Shown here: positions 16,420-22,828 of the stretch, one piece after another
Position numbering within the stretch: the first letter of the stretch is position 1
Layout: each line of letters opens with the position of its first letter
DNA from: CAYTWW01 sp043801855
GTDB taxonomy: Archaea; Nanobdellota; Nanobdellia; Woesearchaeales; GW2011-AR15
Direction of reading: 5' to 3'
NCBI GenBank assembly: GCA_043801855.1
Contig: JAZDLQ010000087.1
Location: 1-41,259 of the forward strand
DNA length: 41,259 bases
Notes under the pieces: generated by a model
What the model was told of the DNA's origin: nothing
The model's input: the letters and a program-made list of their open reading frames with translations, nothing else
The model's database searches: none
Translations under genes and position numbers: made by a program

Positions 16420-16428
16420 TTTATATAA
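16420..16428 (+). promoter_or_regulatory. TATA box of tRNA-Thr
   Basis: TTTATATAA lies 30-38 nt upstream of the first tRNA base, as expected for an archaeal tRNA promoter. Confidence 0.55.
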
Positions 16429-16457
16429 TTGCCTGATTCTATTCCTATTAGCAATTC

Positions 16458-16627
16458 GCCTCCGTAGCTTAGTGGCCATAGCGGCGGTTTCGTATGAGCT
16501 TTTTTAAAAAAACCTCGGAAAAACAAATTAAGGACTATATTTCCTTCGGAAAGTAGTCCGAATGACGAGTCCAACGAGATGCATCAGGAAGAACCGCAGG
16601 TCGTGGGTTCAACTCCCATCGGAGGCT
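16458..16627 (+). tRNA. trnT: tRNA-Thr (anticodon CGT) with one intron
   Basis: The acceptor arms GCCTCCG (16458-16464) and CGGAGGC (16620-16626) pair fully. The T arm GTGGG/CCCAT encloses TTCAACT, the anticodon stem is GCGGT (16484-16488) with ACCGC (16593-16597), and the anticodon CGT is at 16491-16493. The discriminator is T (16627), as in archaeal tRNA-Thr, and CCA is not encoded. The D stem has one mismatch. A 97-nt intron interrupts the anticodon loop. Removing it gives a normal 7-nt loop of TTCGTAA. Confidence 0.93.
16495..16591 (+). other. Intron in tRNA-Thr at position 37/38
   Basis: The 97-nt insertion lies directly 3' of the anticodon. It contains a stable hairpin, GGACTA...TAGTCC with an inner TTTCC-TTCG-GGAAA cap at about 16533-16558, close to a TTCG tetraloop structure. 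The bulge-helix-bulge at the ends is relaxed: TTC pairs with GAA near the exon edges and TGA with TCA further in. The exact junction could shift by one base without changing the loop length. Confidence 0.75.
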
Positions 16628-16809
16628 TTCACACTTACTTCTTAATATCCATAACATGATTCTGTAGGGGCGTTTGTTGGGGCTTTGAACTAAAAAATTC
16701 CATTTTGATTGCGGAATGTGGCAAAGAAACACAAAAGAGGTGTTTTGTCAAATAGAGTGTGGCTACTTTCTATATCATAACTTCAATTCTGCTTGAAGTT
16801 TCATAAACA

Positions 16810-16817
16810 TTTAAATA
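16810..16817 (+). promoter_or_regulatory. TATA box of the Kazal-domain lipoprotein gene
   Basis: TTTAAATA lies 23-30 nt before the ATG at 16840, fitting a leaderless transcript. The rest of the 212-nt gap after the tRNA holds no gene I can support. Confidence 0.5.
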
Positions 16818-16839
16818 TCTAAGCGTATCAGGTCATATC

Positions 16840-17805
16840 ATGAATAAAACCATCATTTTTATTGTATTGTTGAGTATGATTTGGTCAGGCTGCTCCAAAC
16901 AACTTGTCGGAAATGATAATGATATACATGGCTGCAAACCTTCTACTGGTTATTCTTGGGATGAGACAATATTTGCTTGCGTCAGGGCTTGGGAATTGGA
17001 TGAAGGCCAGGCAAAGGCTGCAAAAATTGTTGTTGCTCCTATGAGTGTTATGCCAAGGACTATTGTTAAAGTGGAAACATTAAATTGTACTGGGTGCTTT
17101 ATTGTTTATGTTCAGCCAGGAGATTCTGAAGCTATGCCAATAAAAGTATTGAACTGGAAAGTTTCTTATGGAATAAATAATTTTGATGATTGTGTTGCAG
17201 CAGGCAATCCTGTCATGGAAAGTTATCCAAGACAATGCGCGGCAGACGGGAAGACTTACGCAGAGGATATAAGTCATGTATGTACAAATGCGGAAAGCAT
17301 GGCAACAGCATGCACCGCTGATTACAATCCAGTGTGTGGTGCAATAGGGCTAAATATGGGAAAGACAGTCTATCAGACTTTTGGCAATAGCTGTATGGCA
17401 TGTGCTGCAATGAAAGTGATAAGTTACACTCCAGGAGAATGCCCCCCTGAAAAATCATCGGAAATGTGCTCAGATGGCAAGGGGAATTATTTGACACTAA
17501 CAGAAGCAATAGATACTGCAAAATCCTCAGAATGCAAAAACAATCTTATGATAGACTGTAGCTGTCCTACGGGCTATAGGAAAGAACAAGATTCATGTAA
17601 TCCAGAATGTTATTATTCAACACCTAAATGCTTGGCACCATCAAAACAATGCGAAAAGACCTATTTTTGCAATGAAGGCACAGGAACATATTGGATAAAT
17701 ATGAACATTACGAAACAAGGATGTAGTCCAGCATGTGTTATCAGCCTGGAGAAAAATACTGCTGAGATAAACTGGAGATGCATAGGAGCTTTAATACCGA
17801 GGTAA
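16840..17805 (+). CDS. Secreted Cys-rich lipoprotein with a Kazal-type protease-inhibitor domain
   Basis: The 321-residue protein starts with a signal sequence ending in a lipobox-like IWSGC (C18 would be the lipidated residue). Residues 118-133 carry the motif CVAAGNPVMESYPRQC, common in secreted bacterial proteins. Residues 159-201 match the Kazal pattern: a Cys, YNPVCG, a spaced NSCMACAA and a final GEC. A further Cys-rich region follows to the end. Kazal domains bind and block serine proteases in a substrate-like way. In this setting the protein would sit on the cell surface, perhaps protecting it from proteases of a host or competitor; that role is inference. It is a single gene, convergent with the ABC exporter operon. 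Confidence 0.8.
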   Translation: MNKTIIFIVLLSMIWSGCSKQLVGNDNDIHGCKPSTGYSWDETIFACVRAWELDEGQAKAAKIVVAPMSVMPRTIVKVETLNCTGCFIVYVQPGDSEAMPIKVLNWKVSYGINNFDDCVAAGNPVMESYPRQCAADGKTYAEDISHVCTNAESMATACTADYNPVCGAIGLNMGKTVYQTFGNSCMACAAMKVISYTPGECPPEKSSEMCSDGKGNYLTLTEAIDTAKSSECKNNLMIDCSCPTGYRKEQDSCNPECYYSTPKCLAPSKQCEKTYFCNEGTGTYWINMNITKQGCSPACVISLEKNTAEINWRCIGALIPR

Positions 17806-17814
17806 AGATAAACT

Positions 17815-17932
17815 TATAGAGAACTTTGCAAAAATCACGTTTTGCATAAAGAGCAAATGCTCCTTCGACGTTAACGGCACTTTGCAAAGTGATCTATTAG
17901 GAGTTTGCAGATTTTTTGCAAACTTCTCTATA
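17815..17932. repeat. 118-bp element with 22-23 bp terminal inverted repeats
   Basis: The left end TATAGAGAACTTTGCAAAAA continues to TC at 17836. The right end, read in reverse complement from 17932 to 17910, is the same except for one base change and one extra A. The inside holds the perfect palindrome CACTTTGCAAAGTG (17879-17892) and a small hairpin GAGCAAATGCTC (17851-17862). It may be a MITE-like mobile remnant, a structured RNA or a shared terminator for the two convergent genes. No coding frame is evident. Confidence 0.75.
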
Positions 17933-17987
17933 GATTCACAGCGACGAAAACCAATTTTATAGTCAATAAATGCTATTTTTATTATTG

Positions 17988-19904
17988 CTATTTTACAATA
18001 TTTTTCCTTGCATTGAAATATATCAAAGCAACAACAAAGAAAATCAATCCAATATTCAAAATTGCTAATAAATAATAAGGCAGCATTGATTCTAAATTTG
18101 CGCCAAATAGCAATACTCTTCTAAAGATTGTCTCAAAAAGGTAATATGGCGACAATTTGGCAATGCTTGCAATACCTGCTGCCATGTTCTCAATCGGAAG
18201 AACAGTATTTGAGAGTAATAGAAACATAAACGAGACTATTATTGATAAAAGTGTTCCAGTCTCTTCATTTTTTACAATTGAGCCAATTGCTATTCCAATA
18301 GAAGAGAATGTGATACTTGCCAGTAGGACAAAAAAGATTAGCTGAATTACATTTGACAATGTATCGACTCCAAAAAACACCTGTCCGACTATAAGCAGCA
18401 CTAAAACCTCTACCATTGTTATGAAAACGCTGGCAATGTATGTTCCTAAAAGAAATGACATCCACTTTGCAGGCGACATAAGATTCCTGTTTATTGTTTT
18501 TCCTGCATTTTCTTTTATTTCGATTGTTGCGCCAAGAAGTATAGTTATATAAGTTATCATCATCATTAACAGGCTTGGAAATATGTATGATAGAGTTTTT
18601 TGTTTTGTTGATATAGATTTGATTTCGGTCTGTATTGGCTCTACAATCGTTGATGCATCAACTTTATCAAAAGCAGAGCTTTGCGCCTGAATCTGGGATA
18701 ATTGCGCTAAGATTGTATTGAAGTCTGCCATATTGGCATTTACACTCTGAGCCATTTTTTCAAGCTCATTAGTAAACTCAGCTTTTTTTTGGGCAGCGTT
18801 TACTTCTTCGTTTTTTATCGTTGACTCTACAGCAGAAAGCTCATTTGATGCTTCATCAATCCTAGTTAAAGCAGACTCATATTTGTTGTTGATATCATCT
18901 TGCATATCTTCTATAGTGTCCTTGGCTTTTTCTATCTCAGACTTTGCTGTTGCTAAGTCGTTTTCTGCTTGTTCCAAATCATAAATTGCTCCTGCAATTT
19001 GCATATCTGTAGTTACAACAACAGCGCATGTTGGATTATCGCTAGTTATGATTGCCTGCCTAAATGCGTTATCATCTTCGATATAGTTGCTCATGTCATA
19101 ATTGTCTGCGCACGCCAATGCGCTTTTTGTTTCATCAAGGCTTGCTTTGAGTTTTTGGAGTTTTGATTTTCTACTTTTTATTTTTGCCGCATAAGTGTCA
19201 ATATTCGAAGATTGCTGGCTTAAATCTTGTTTAAGTTCAATTGATTTTTCGTAAAATGAGTTGTACAAAGAGACAACATCTTCTCTTTGGCTTTGCAGCA
19301 TTGCATATTCAGGAACAAGATTAATGTCTGTATTTGACTTCTGCTCTGCTATTACATTTTGCAGCTCAGTTATTTTAGATGAAACGTGTGTTAATTCGTT
19401 AATTACCTGCGACATTTTTGCAGACTTATTGCTCATTTCAGAACTCATTTCTTTTACTTTTGACAAAAGTTCGCCAACCATTTCTTTACTGAGCTCTTTT
19501 GATTCTAAATTAGCTGAATTTGAAAGCATATCTATTAATATAAAAACCAGCTTGGAATTAGAATAATCCACATAATATTTCAACGATAATGAGCCTTTGT
19601 TTCTTGAGGATTCAATGCAGATATGTGTGTCTAGCATCTGGACACTATTGATGCAATCTTGCAGAGTGCTATACTTGCGCACAGAAAAGTCGTTTTCCTT
19701 TATCCTGTCAATTAAGCTGTCTAATTCATTGCCGTTGGTTCTGGAATATACTCCTACCCTTATTCCGTAAAGGCCGCTGTTATTAAAAGCAAATCCTAAT
19801 ATGAGCACTAGAATAAACGGACCAAGAATAATTACAGAAAGAGAAGTTTTAGACCTAATTATTCTCCTAATGTTTTTTTTAGCAATAATGATTGAGTCTT
19901 TCAT
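17988..19904 (-). CDS. ABC-2 type exporter permease with a large extracellular coiled-coil domain
   Basis: The 638-residue protein has one N-terminal transmembrane helix (about residues 20-41), a long soluble segment of some 380 residues, and a C-terminal block of five or six helices (about 430-635) typical of ABC-2 permeases. The soluble part starts with a mixed domain and continues as long heptad-rich helices (for example DLEQAENDLATAKSEIEKAK), so it should form an extracellular coiled coil. This arrangement recalls YhgE/Pip-like and other ABC-2 proteins with large outside loops. I use the ATG at 19904, one nt after the ATPase stop, instead of a TTG at 19916. With the ATPase it forms an export or membrane-remodelling system; the cargo is unknown. 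Confidence 0.85.
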   Translation of the reverse strand: MKDSIIIAKKNIRRIIRSKTSLSVIILGPFILVLILGFAFNNSGLYGIRVGVYSRTNGNELDSLIDRIKENDFSVRKYSTLQDCINSVQMLDTHICIESSRNKGSLSLKYYVDYSNSKLVFILIDMLSNSANLESKELSKEMVGELLSKVKEMSSEMSNKSAKMSQVINELTHVSSKITELQNVIAEQKSNTDINLVPEYAMLQSQREDVVSLYNSFYEKSIELKQDLSQQSSNIDTYAAKIKSRKSKLQKLKASLDETKSALACADNYDMSNYIEDDNAFRQAIITSDNPTCAVVVTTDMQIAGAIYDLEQAENDLATAKSEIEKAKDTIEDMQDDINNKYESALTRIDEASNELSAVESTIKNEEVNAAQKKAEFTNELEKMAQSVNANMADFNTILAQLSQIQAQSSAFDKVDASTIVEPIQTEIKSISTKQKTLSYIFPSLLMMMITYITILLGATIEIKENAGKTINRNLMSPAKWMSFLLGTYIASVFITMVEVLVLLIVGQVFFGVDTLSNVIQLIFFVLLASITFSSIGIAIGSIVKNEETGTLLSIIVSFMFLLLSNTVLPIENMAAGIASIAKLSPYYLFETIFRRVLLFGANLESMLPYYLLAILNIGLIFFVVALIYFNARKNIVK

Positions 19905-19905
19905 A

Positions 19906-20829
19906 TTAACCTTCAAAGTAGCAAAAGAAATCTTCTAGTGTCGGCTGCACAAAGTCTATATCCAAGACAACATCACCTATTTTTTTTAGCCCGACCAGAA
20001 TTATTACCAGCGTTTCGTGCACATTAGATGTGAGAATAACTAACTCCTGTTCTGTGTAATTTACAGAAATAATGCCTTGTGCCATTTTTAATATTTCCAC
20101 TAATTGTGGATATAGTTTATTGCGCGTTTTTATGTGTAATTTATCTCCCTGCAAGCATTTTTTATGCAGTTCGTCAATTGTTCCCTCTATTACAACTTTT
20201 CCTTGTTTTATAATAATTATTCTGCTACACAGGCCTTGAATCTCTGAGAGGAGATGATCAGCTATAACTAATGTGATTCCTGAAATATTTATTTTTTTAA
20301 TAAGCTCAATTATTTGCTTTCGCATAATTGGGTCAAGCCCGGCTAGCGGCTCATCTAATATTAATAATTCGGGGTTATGAAGAATGCTGCATGCAATATC
20401 CGCCCTTTTTTTCATTCCGCCTGAAAGAGATGAGACTTTAAAATCTCCCTTATCTTCCATGCCAACTATCTTTAAGAGCCTAGCGCCTCTTTCTAATGCG
20501 ACTTTTTTGCTCATTCCATACAGGCTTGCAAAATACACAAAATTCTCAAAGATGGTAAGCTCATCATATAATGAGCTTTCCTGGAAAACATATCCAATTG
20601 TTTTTTTATTCTTTAAGATGGCGTCAGCTGCATTTATGCCATTTAGCAATATTCTTCCGCTAGTAGGAGCACTGAGGCCTGAAAGTATTTTAAGGATTGT
20701 TGTTTTTCCGCAGCCGCTGGGCCCAATTATTCCGCACGCCTCTCCCTGTTTTATTTGAAAAGAGCATAACTTAAGAACTTGCGCGCCATTATATTCTTTA
20801 GAAACATTTTCAAATGCAATTATTCCCAC
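19906..20829 (-). CDS. ABC transporter ATP-binding protein
   Basis: The 307-residue ATPase has Walker A GPSGCGKTT at 36-44, a Q loop in GYVFQESSLYDELT, the signature LSGGMKKR near 139 and Walker B LLILDEPLAGLDP near 155-167, then an H loop in IADHLLSE. The C-terminal 80 residues form the regulatory extension common in ABC-2 export ATPases (CcmA/DrrA type). It powers the permease encoded 1 nt downstream. A TATA box lies about 25 nt upstream of the ATG at 20829, so the pair forms a two-gene leaderless operon. Confidence 0.95.
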   Translation of the reverse strand: MGIIAFENVSKEYNGAQVLKLCSFQIKQGEACGIIGPSGCGKTTILKILSGLSAPTSGRILLNGINAADAILKNKKTIGYVFQESSLYDELTIFENFVYFASLYGMSKKVALERGARLLKIVGMEDKGDFKVSSLSGGMKKRADIACSILHNPELLILDEPLAGLDPIMRKQIIELIKKINISGITLVIADHLLSEIQGLCSRIIIIKQGKVVIEGTIDELHKKCLQGDKLHIKTRNKLYPQLVEILKMAQGIISVNYTEQELVILTSNVHETLVIILVGLKKIGDVVLDIDFVQPTLEDFFCYFEG

Positions 20830-20851
20830 AATATTTTTTCAGAGTAAGTAC

Positions 20852-20860
20852 TATATAAAT
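20852..20860 (-). promoter_or_regulatory. TATA box of the ABC exporter operon
   Basis: On the minus strand this reads ATTTATATA, 23-31 nt upstream of the ATPase start at 20829. Confidence 0.55.
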
Positions 20861-21015
20861 TCTTCGAACACTAAAAAGTGAATTATTGTTTTTTCATAAA
20901 ATTTTTTTCATACAAAAAGACGAGGTTAAAACCACCACTTCAAATTGAGAGAGCACCATAATTTATCATATTTTTCTGAATATTTTCCATAATTATTTAT
21001 AGATTATTATGTTTT

Positions 21016-21024
21016 CTATATAAT
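21016..21024 (+). promoter_or_regulatory. TATA box of the CBS-domain gene
   Basis: CTATATAAT lies 30-38 nt upstream of the ATG at 21054 and would give a leader of only a few nucleotides. The rest of the 224-nt divergent gap shows no gene. Confidence 0.45.
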
Positions 21025-21053
21025 TAAGAATTTGCACTGATGCTATAATTACA

Positions 21054-21440
21054 ATGGAAGAAACAACAGGCCGAACAGTCGAATCAGTTATGTCGGGAGT
21101 AGTTCTTTTTCAGGACTCTAATTCTAACATTTTTGAGATTATTGACCTTATTGATAGGAATAATGCTGATGCTGTTGTTGTTTTGCATAATGGCGTTCCT
21201 AAAGGCATAATTACTGAATCTGAAATTGTCGGCGCATTGAATAAGCAAAGAGATAATTTCACAAATCTTATGGCGCACGAGATTATGAGAACTCCTGCTC
21301 CAATGATAAAAAATGACATTTCAATAAATATTGCAAGAGATATTATGATAACGCAAAATATGCTAAAGCTTGTAGTTAAAAAAAATGATGAAATAATAGG
21401 GCTTCTTACACAGAAAGACATATTAAGCTATTTATTCTAA
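21054..21440 (+). CDS. Stand-alone CBS-pair protein
   Basis: The 128-residue protein is a single CBS pair. The first repeat (about 12-60) contains SNIFEIIDLIDRNNADAVVV and GVPKGIITESEIV. The second (about 74-128) contains MRTPAPMIKNDISINIARDI and DEIIGLLTQKDIL. CBS pairs (Bateman modules) bind adenosine nucleotides and report energy state to partner proteins; here no catalytic domain is fused. The gene is single, with its own promoter, divergent from the ABC exporter. The partner cannot be predicted from the context. Confidence 0.9.
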   Translation: MEETTGRTVESVMSGVVLFQDSNSNIFEIIDLIDRNNADAVVVLHNGVPKGIITESEIVGALNKQRDNFTNLMAHEIMRTPAPMIKNDISINIARDIMITQNMLKLVVKKNDEIIGLLTQKDILSYLF

Positions 21441-21489
21441 CTTCTTTTTTATCGAAGCAACCTTTCGTATAAGATTTGAGGTGATATAA

Positions 21490-21711
21490 ATGATTGGCAA
21501 ATTTAAGTTTATTCCAAATATATTTGGCTGGGTAATTATTACAGCAGGCTTTATTATAATGGCAGCGCTTCTTTATGCGCTTCCTCTTTGGCTTATATGG
21601 AACTGGACAGTCCCCAGGCTTTTTGGCGGTCCAACGCTCACTTTGCTTGATGCGTTCTTACTGAATATTTTAACAGGGATACTATTCAAGTCAAGGACAG
21701 AAAATAAATAG
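21490..21711 (+). CDS. Small membrane protein (73 residues)
   Basis: The product has one long or two short hydrophobic helices (about 11-37 and 50-65) with an aromatic segment LWLIWNWTVPRLFGGP between them and a polar tail SRTENK. A Shine-Dalgarno-like GAGGTGATA at 21478-21486 precedes the ATG closely, so it is probably co-transcribed after the CBS gene, 49 nt upstream. No family is recognised. It ends 6 nt from the convergent zinc-ribbon gene. Confidence 0.65.
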   Translation: MIGKFKFIPNIFGWVIITAGFIIMAALLYALPLWLIWNWTVPRLFGGPTLTLLDAFLLNILTGILFKSRTENK

Positions 21712-21717
21712 AAAAAC

Positions 21718-22119
21718 TTATTTTTCGGTTGGATTCCTGCAATATGGGCAAAGCGCTGGTGTTTTTGTGACAACATTATATGTGAATTTATAGCCGCATT
21801 TGTTGCAGGCTGCCTTTACTTTATCACTTCCAAGAGCATCAAGGTCAATTTTTTCTTCTGTTTTTTGCACTATAAAGCTAGGCTTTTCCTGCGATGGCGA
21901 TGTCGTTGCAACAGCGTGCTTTTCGCTCTCCTTTGCAGACGCAGCCATGCCTTCTTCTTTTCTTGCCTTAATTTCGCTATGGACCTGCTCTTTTATCTTC
22001 CTGTCTTTGACGCAAGATGGGCATACCATTACTTTGAATACATGATCCAAGACAAAAGAATCAGCAGAAGCACTCCTGCCGCATTTCCTGCATTTTACTT
22101 CTATTCCTCTTTGCTTCAC
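21718..22119 (-). CDS. Double zinc-ribbon protein, copy 2
   Basis: The 133-residue protein has an N-terminal zinc knuckle (CRKCGRSA...CPSC at about 10-36), a charged low-complexity linker with Lys, Glu, Ser and Ala, and a C-terminal rubredoxin-like ribbon (CNKCGYKFTY...CPYC near 104-126). The start is a GTG at 22119, chosen because AGGTGA lies 5 nt upstream. It follows the other double-ribbon gene by 13 nt and shares its architecture, so the two form a paralogous operon pair. Such proteins often bind nucleic acids or serve as adaptor subunits; no specific function can be claimed. Confidence 0.8.
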   Translation of the reverse strand: MKQRGIEVKCRKCGRSASADSFVLDHVFKVMVCPSCVKDRKIKEQVHSEIKARKEEGMAASAKESEKHAVATTSPSQEKPSFIVQKTEEKIDLDALGSDKVKAACNKCGYKFTYNVVTKTPALCPYCRNPTEK

Positions 22120-22132
22120 TTAATTCACCTGA

Positions 22133-22471
22133 TTAAAAATCATATCGCTTGTCCATGCTTTCGTCAATTAGATTTGCTGCTCCTTGATTTGACTTAAGCT
22201 CAAGAGTTCCTGCTCTTCCGCAATATGGGCATGCGCCTACTGCAGCAGAAGCTTTTCTTTTAAAACTGTATTTGCATTTAGAGCATACATATTCAACATT
22301 TTCCTCTCGAGAAGCAAGTTTTTGCTCTTTTGTCTCCGGCATTTGCGCTTTATTTGGATTTGCCTTATTAAGACAGTTTTTGCATACAAGCTTATTTGAT
22401 TGTGTATATCTCATATCCGTGACAGGATAAGTTTGCCCGCACCTATAGCATTTAAGAGTATTGTCGCTCAT
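22133..22471 (-). CDS. Double zinc-ribbon protein, copy 1
   Basis: The 112-residue protein has CYRCGQTYPV...CKNC at about 8-33 and CSKCKYSFKR...CPYCGRAG near 63-86, connected by a polar linker, with a short acidic/basic tail. The ribbons resemble those of the following gene (the C-terminal CxKC-Y-F pattern is shared), showing duplication. A weak ribosome binding site (AAGGTTGAG) precedes the ATG. The tRNA-Phe gene lies upstream in the opposite direction. Function unknown; zinc binding is the only firm prediction. Confidence 0.8.
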   Translation of the reverse strand: MSDNTLKCYRCGQTYPVTDMRYTQSNKLVCKNCLNKANPNKAQMPETKEQKLASREENVEYVCSKCKYSFKRKASAAVGACPYCGRAGTLELKSNQGAANLIDESMDKRYDF

Positions 22472-22571
22472 TTTCTCAACCTTAATAGATTATGCAATTA
22501 ATCATTGTTTTTAGATTTAAATAGATTACCTTTTGAGAGGCAGTATTTTGCAATCAATCGCACCGAAACTA

Positions 22572-22582
22572 TTATATATAAT
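22572..22582 (+). promoter_or_regulatory. TATA box of tRNA-Phe
   Basis: TTATATATAAT lies 24-34 nt upstream of the first tRNA base, the usual archaeal tRNA promoter position. Confidence 0.6.
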
Positions 22583-22626
22583 CTGTATGTTCCAAAAGAA
22601 AATATGGGACGGTAGCTCAGCCTGGG

Positions 22627-22662
22627 TCCTCTTATTTGAGAGTAATCTCTAATAGGCAGGAA
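22627..22662 (+). other. tRNA-Phe intron 1 (D loop, position 20/21, 36 nt)
   Basis: CCTG (22621-22624) pairs with CAGG (22657-22660); the bulges are GGT (22625-22627) and AAA (22661-22663). The intron folds through CCT/AGG and a GAGA-GTAA-TCTC hairpin. Splicing restores the D loop AGCCTGGGA. Confidence 0.85.
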
Positions 22663-22669
22663 AGAGCAC

Positions 22670-22693
22670 ATGCTTCTAATAAAAGCAGCTTAG
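22670..22693 (+). other. tRNA-Phe intron 2 (anticodon stem, position 27/28, 24 nt)
   Basis: GAGC (22664-22667), also the 3' strand of the D stem, pairs with GCTT (22688-22691). The bulges are ACA (22668-22670) and AGA (22692-22694), and the intron closes as TGCTT/AAGCA. Removal creates the perfect anticodon stem CACGG/CCGTG. Confidence 0.85.
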
Positions 22694-22710
22694 ACGGCTG
22701 AAGACCGTGG

Positions 22711-22740
22711 AATCAAAAAGAAATTCTTTTTGATGCGGAA
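22711..22740 (+). other. tRNA-Phe intron 3 (variable loop, position 44/45, 30 nt)
   Basis: CCGT (22705-22708) pairs with GCGG (22735-22738). The bulges are GGA (22709-22711) and AAT (22739-22741), and the intron forms a 9-bp hairpin ATCAAAAAG/CTTTTTGAT. Removal leaves the 5-nt variable loop GTGTC. Confidence 0.85.
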
Positions 22741-22828
22741 TGTCACGGATTCAAATTCCGTCCGTCCCATATTTTCTTTTAAATTTCTAAATTTGTTTTT
22801 AGATAAAAAGAGAAAAATACATTGGAAT

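Larger units (their letters stand above)
22606..22769 (+). tRNA. trnF: tRNA-Phe (anticodon GAA) interrupted by three introns
   Basis: The acceptor arms GGGACGG (22606-22612) and CCGTCCC (22762-22768) pair fully; the discriminator is A and CCA is not encoded. The T arm is ACGGA/TCCGT with the loop TTCAAAT. Removing 22627-22662, 22670-22693 and 22711-22740 gives a complete 74-nt tRNA. Its D arm is GCTC-AGCCTGGGA-GAGC, its anticodon arm CACGG-CTGAAGA-CCGTG with all five pairs, and its variable loop GTGTC. Each intron is bordered by a 4-bp helix and two 3-nt bulges cut after their second base, the same rule in all three. None lies at the common 37/38 site. Confidence 0.93.

Noticed and set aside
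16693..16722. Similarity to the tRNA-Phe intron 3 region (shared AAATTC, TTTTGAT and GCGGAATGT words)
   Set aside because: The match is about 25 bp with two indels in AT-rich DNA and does not fold as a tRNA piece, so chance is the simpler explanation.
16535..16732. Minus-strand open frame with an ELNPRPAVL-like segment
   Set aside because: It overlaps the tRNA-Thr gene and its intron; this peptide pattern is a familiar artefact of reading a tRNA T arm backwards.
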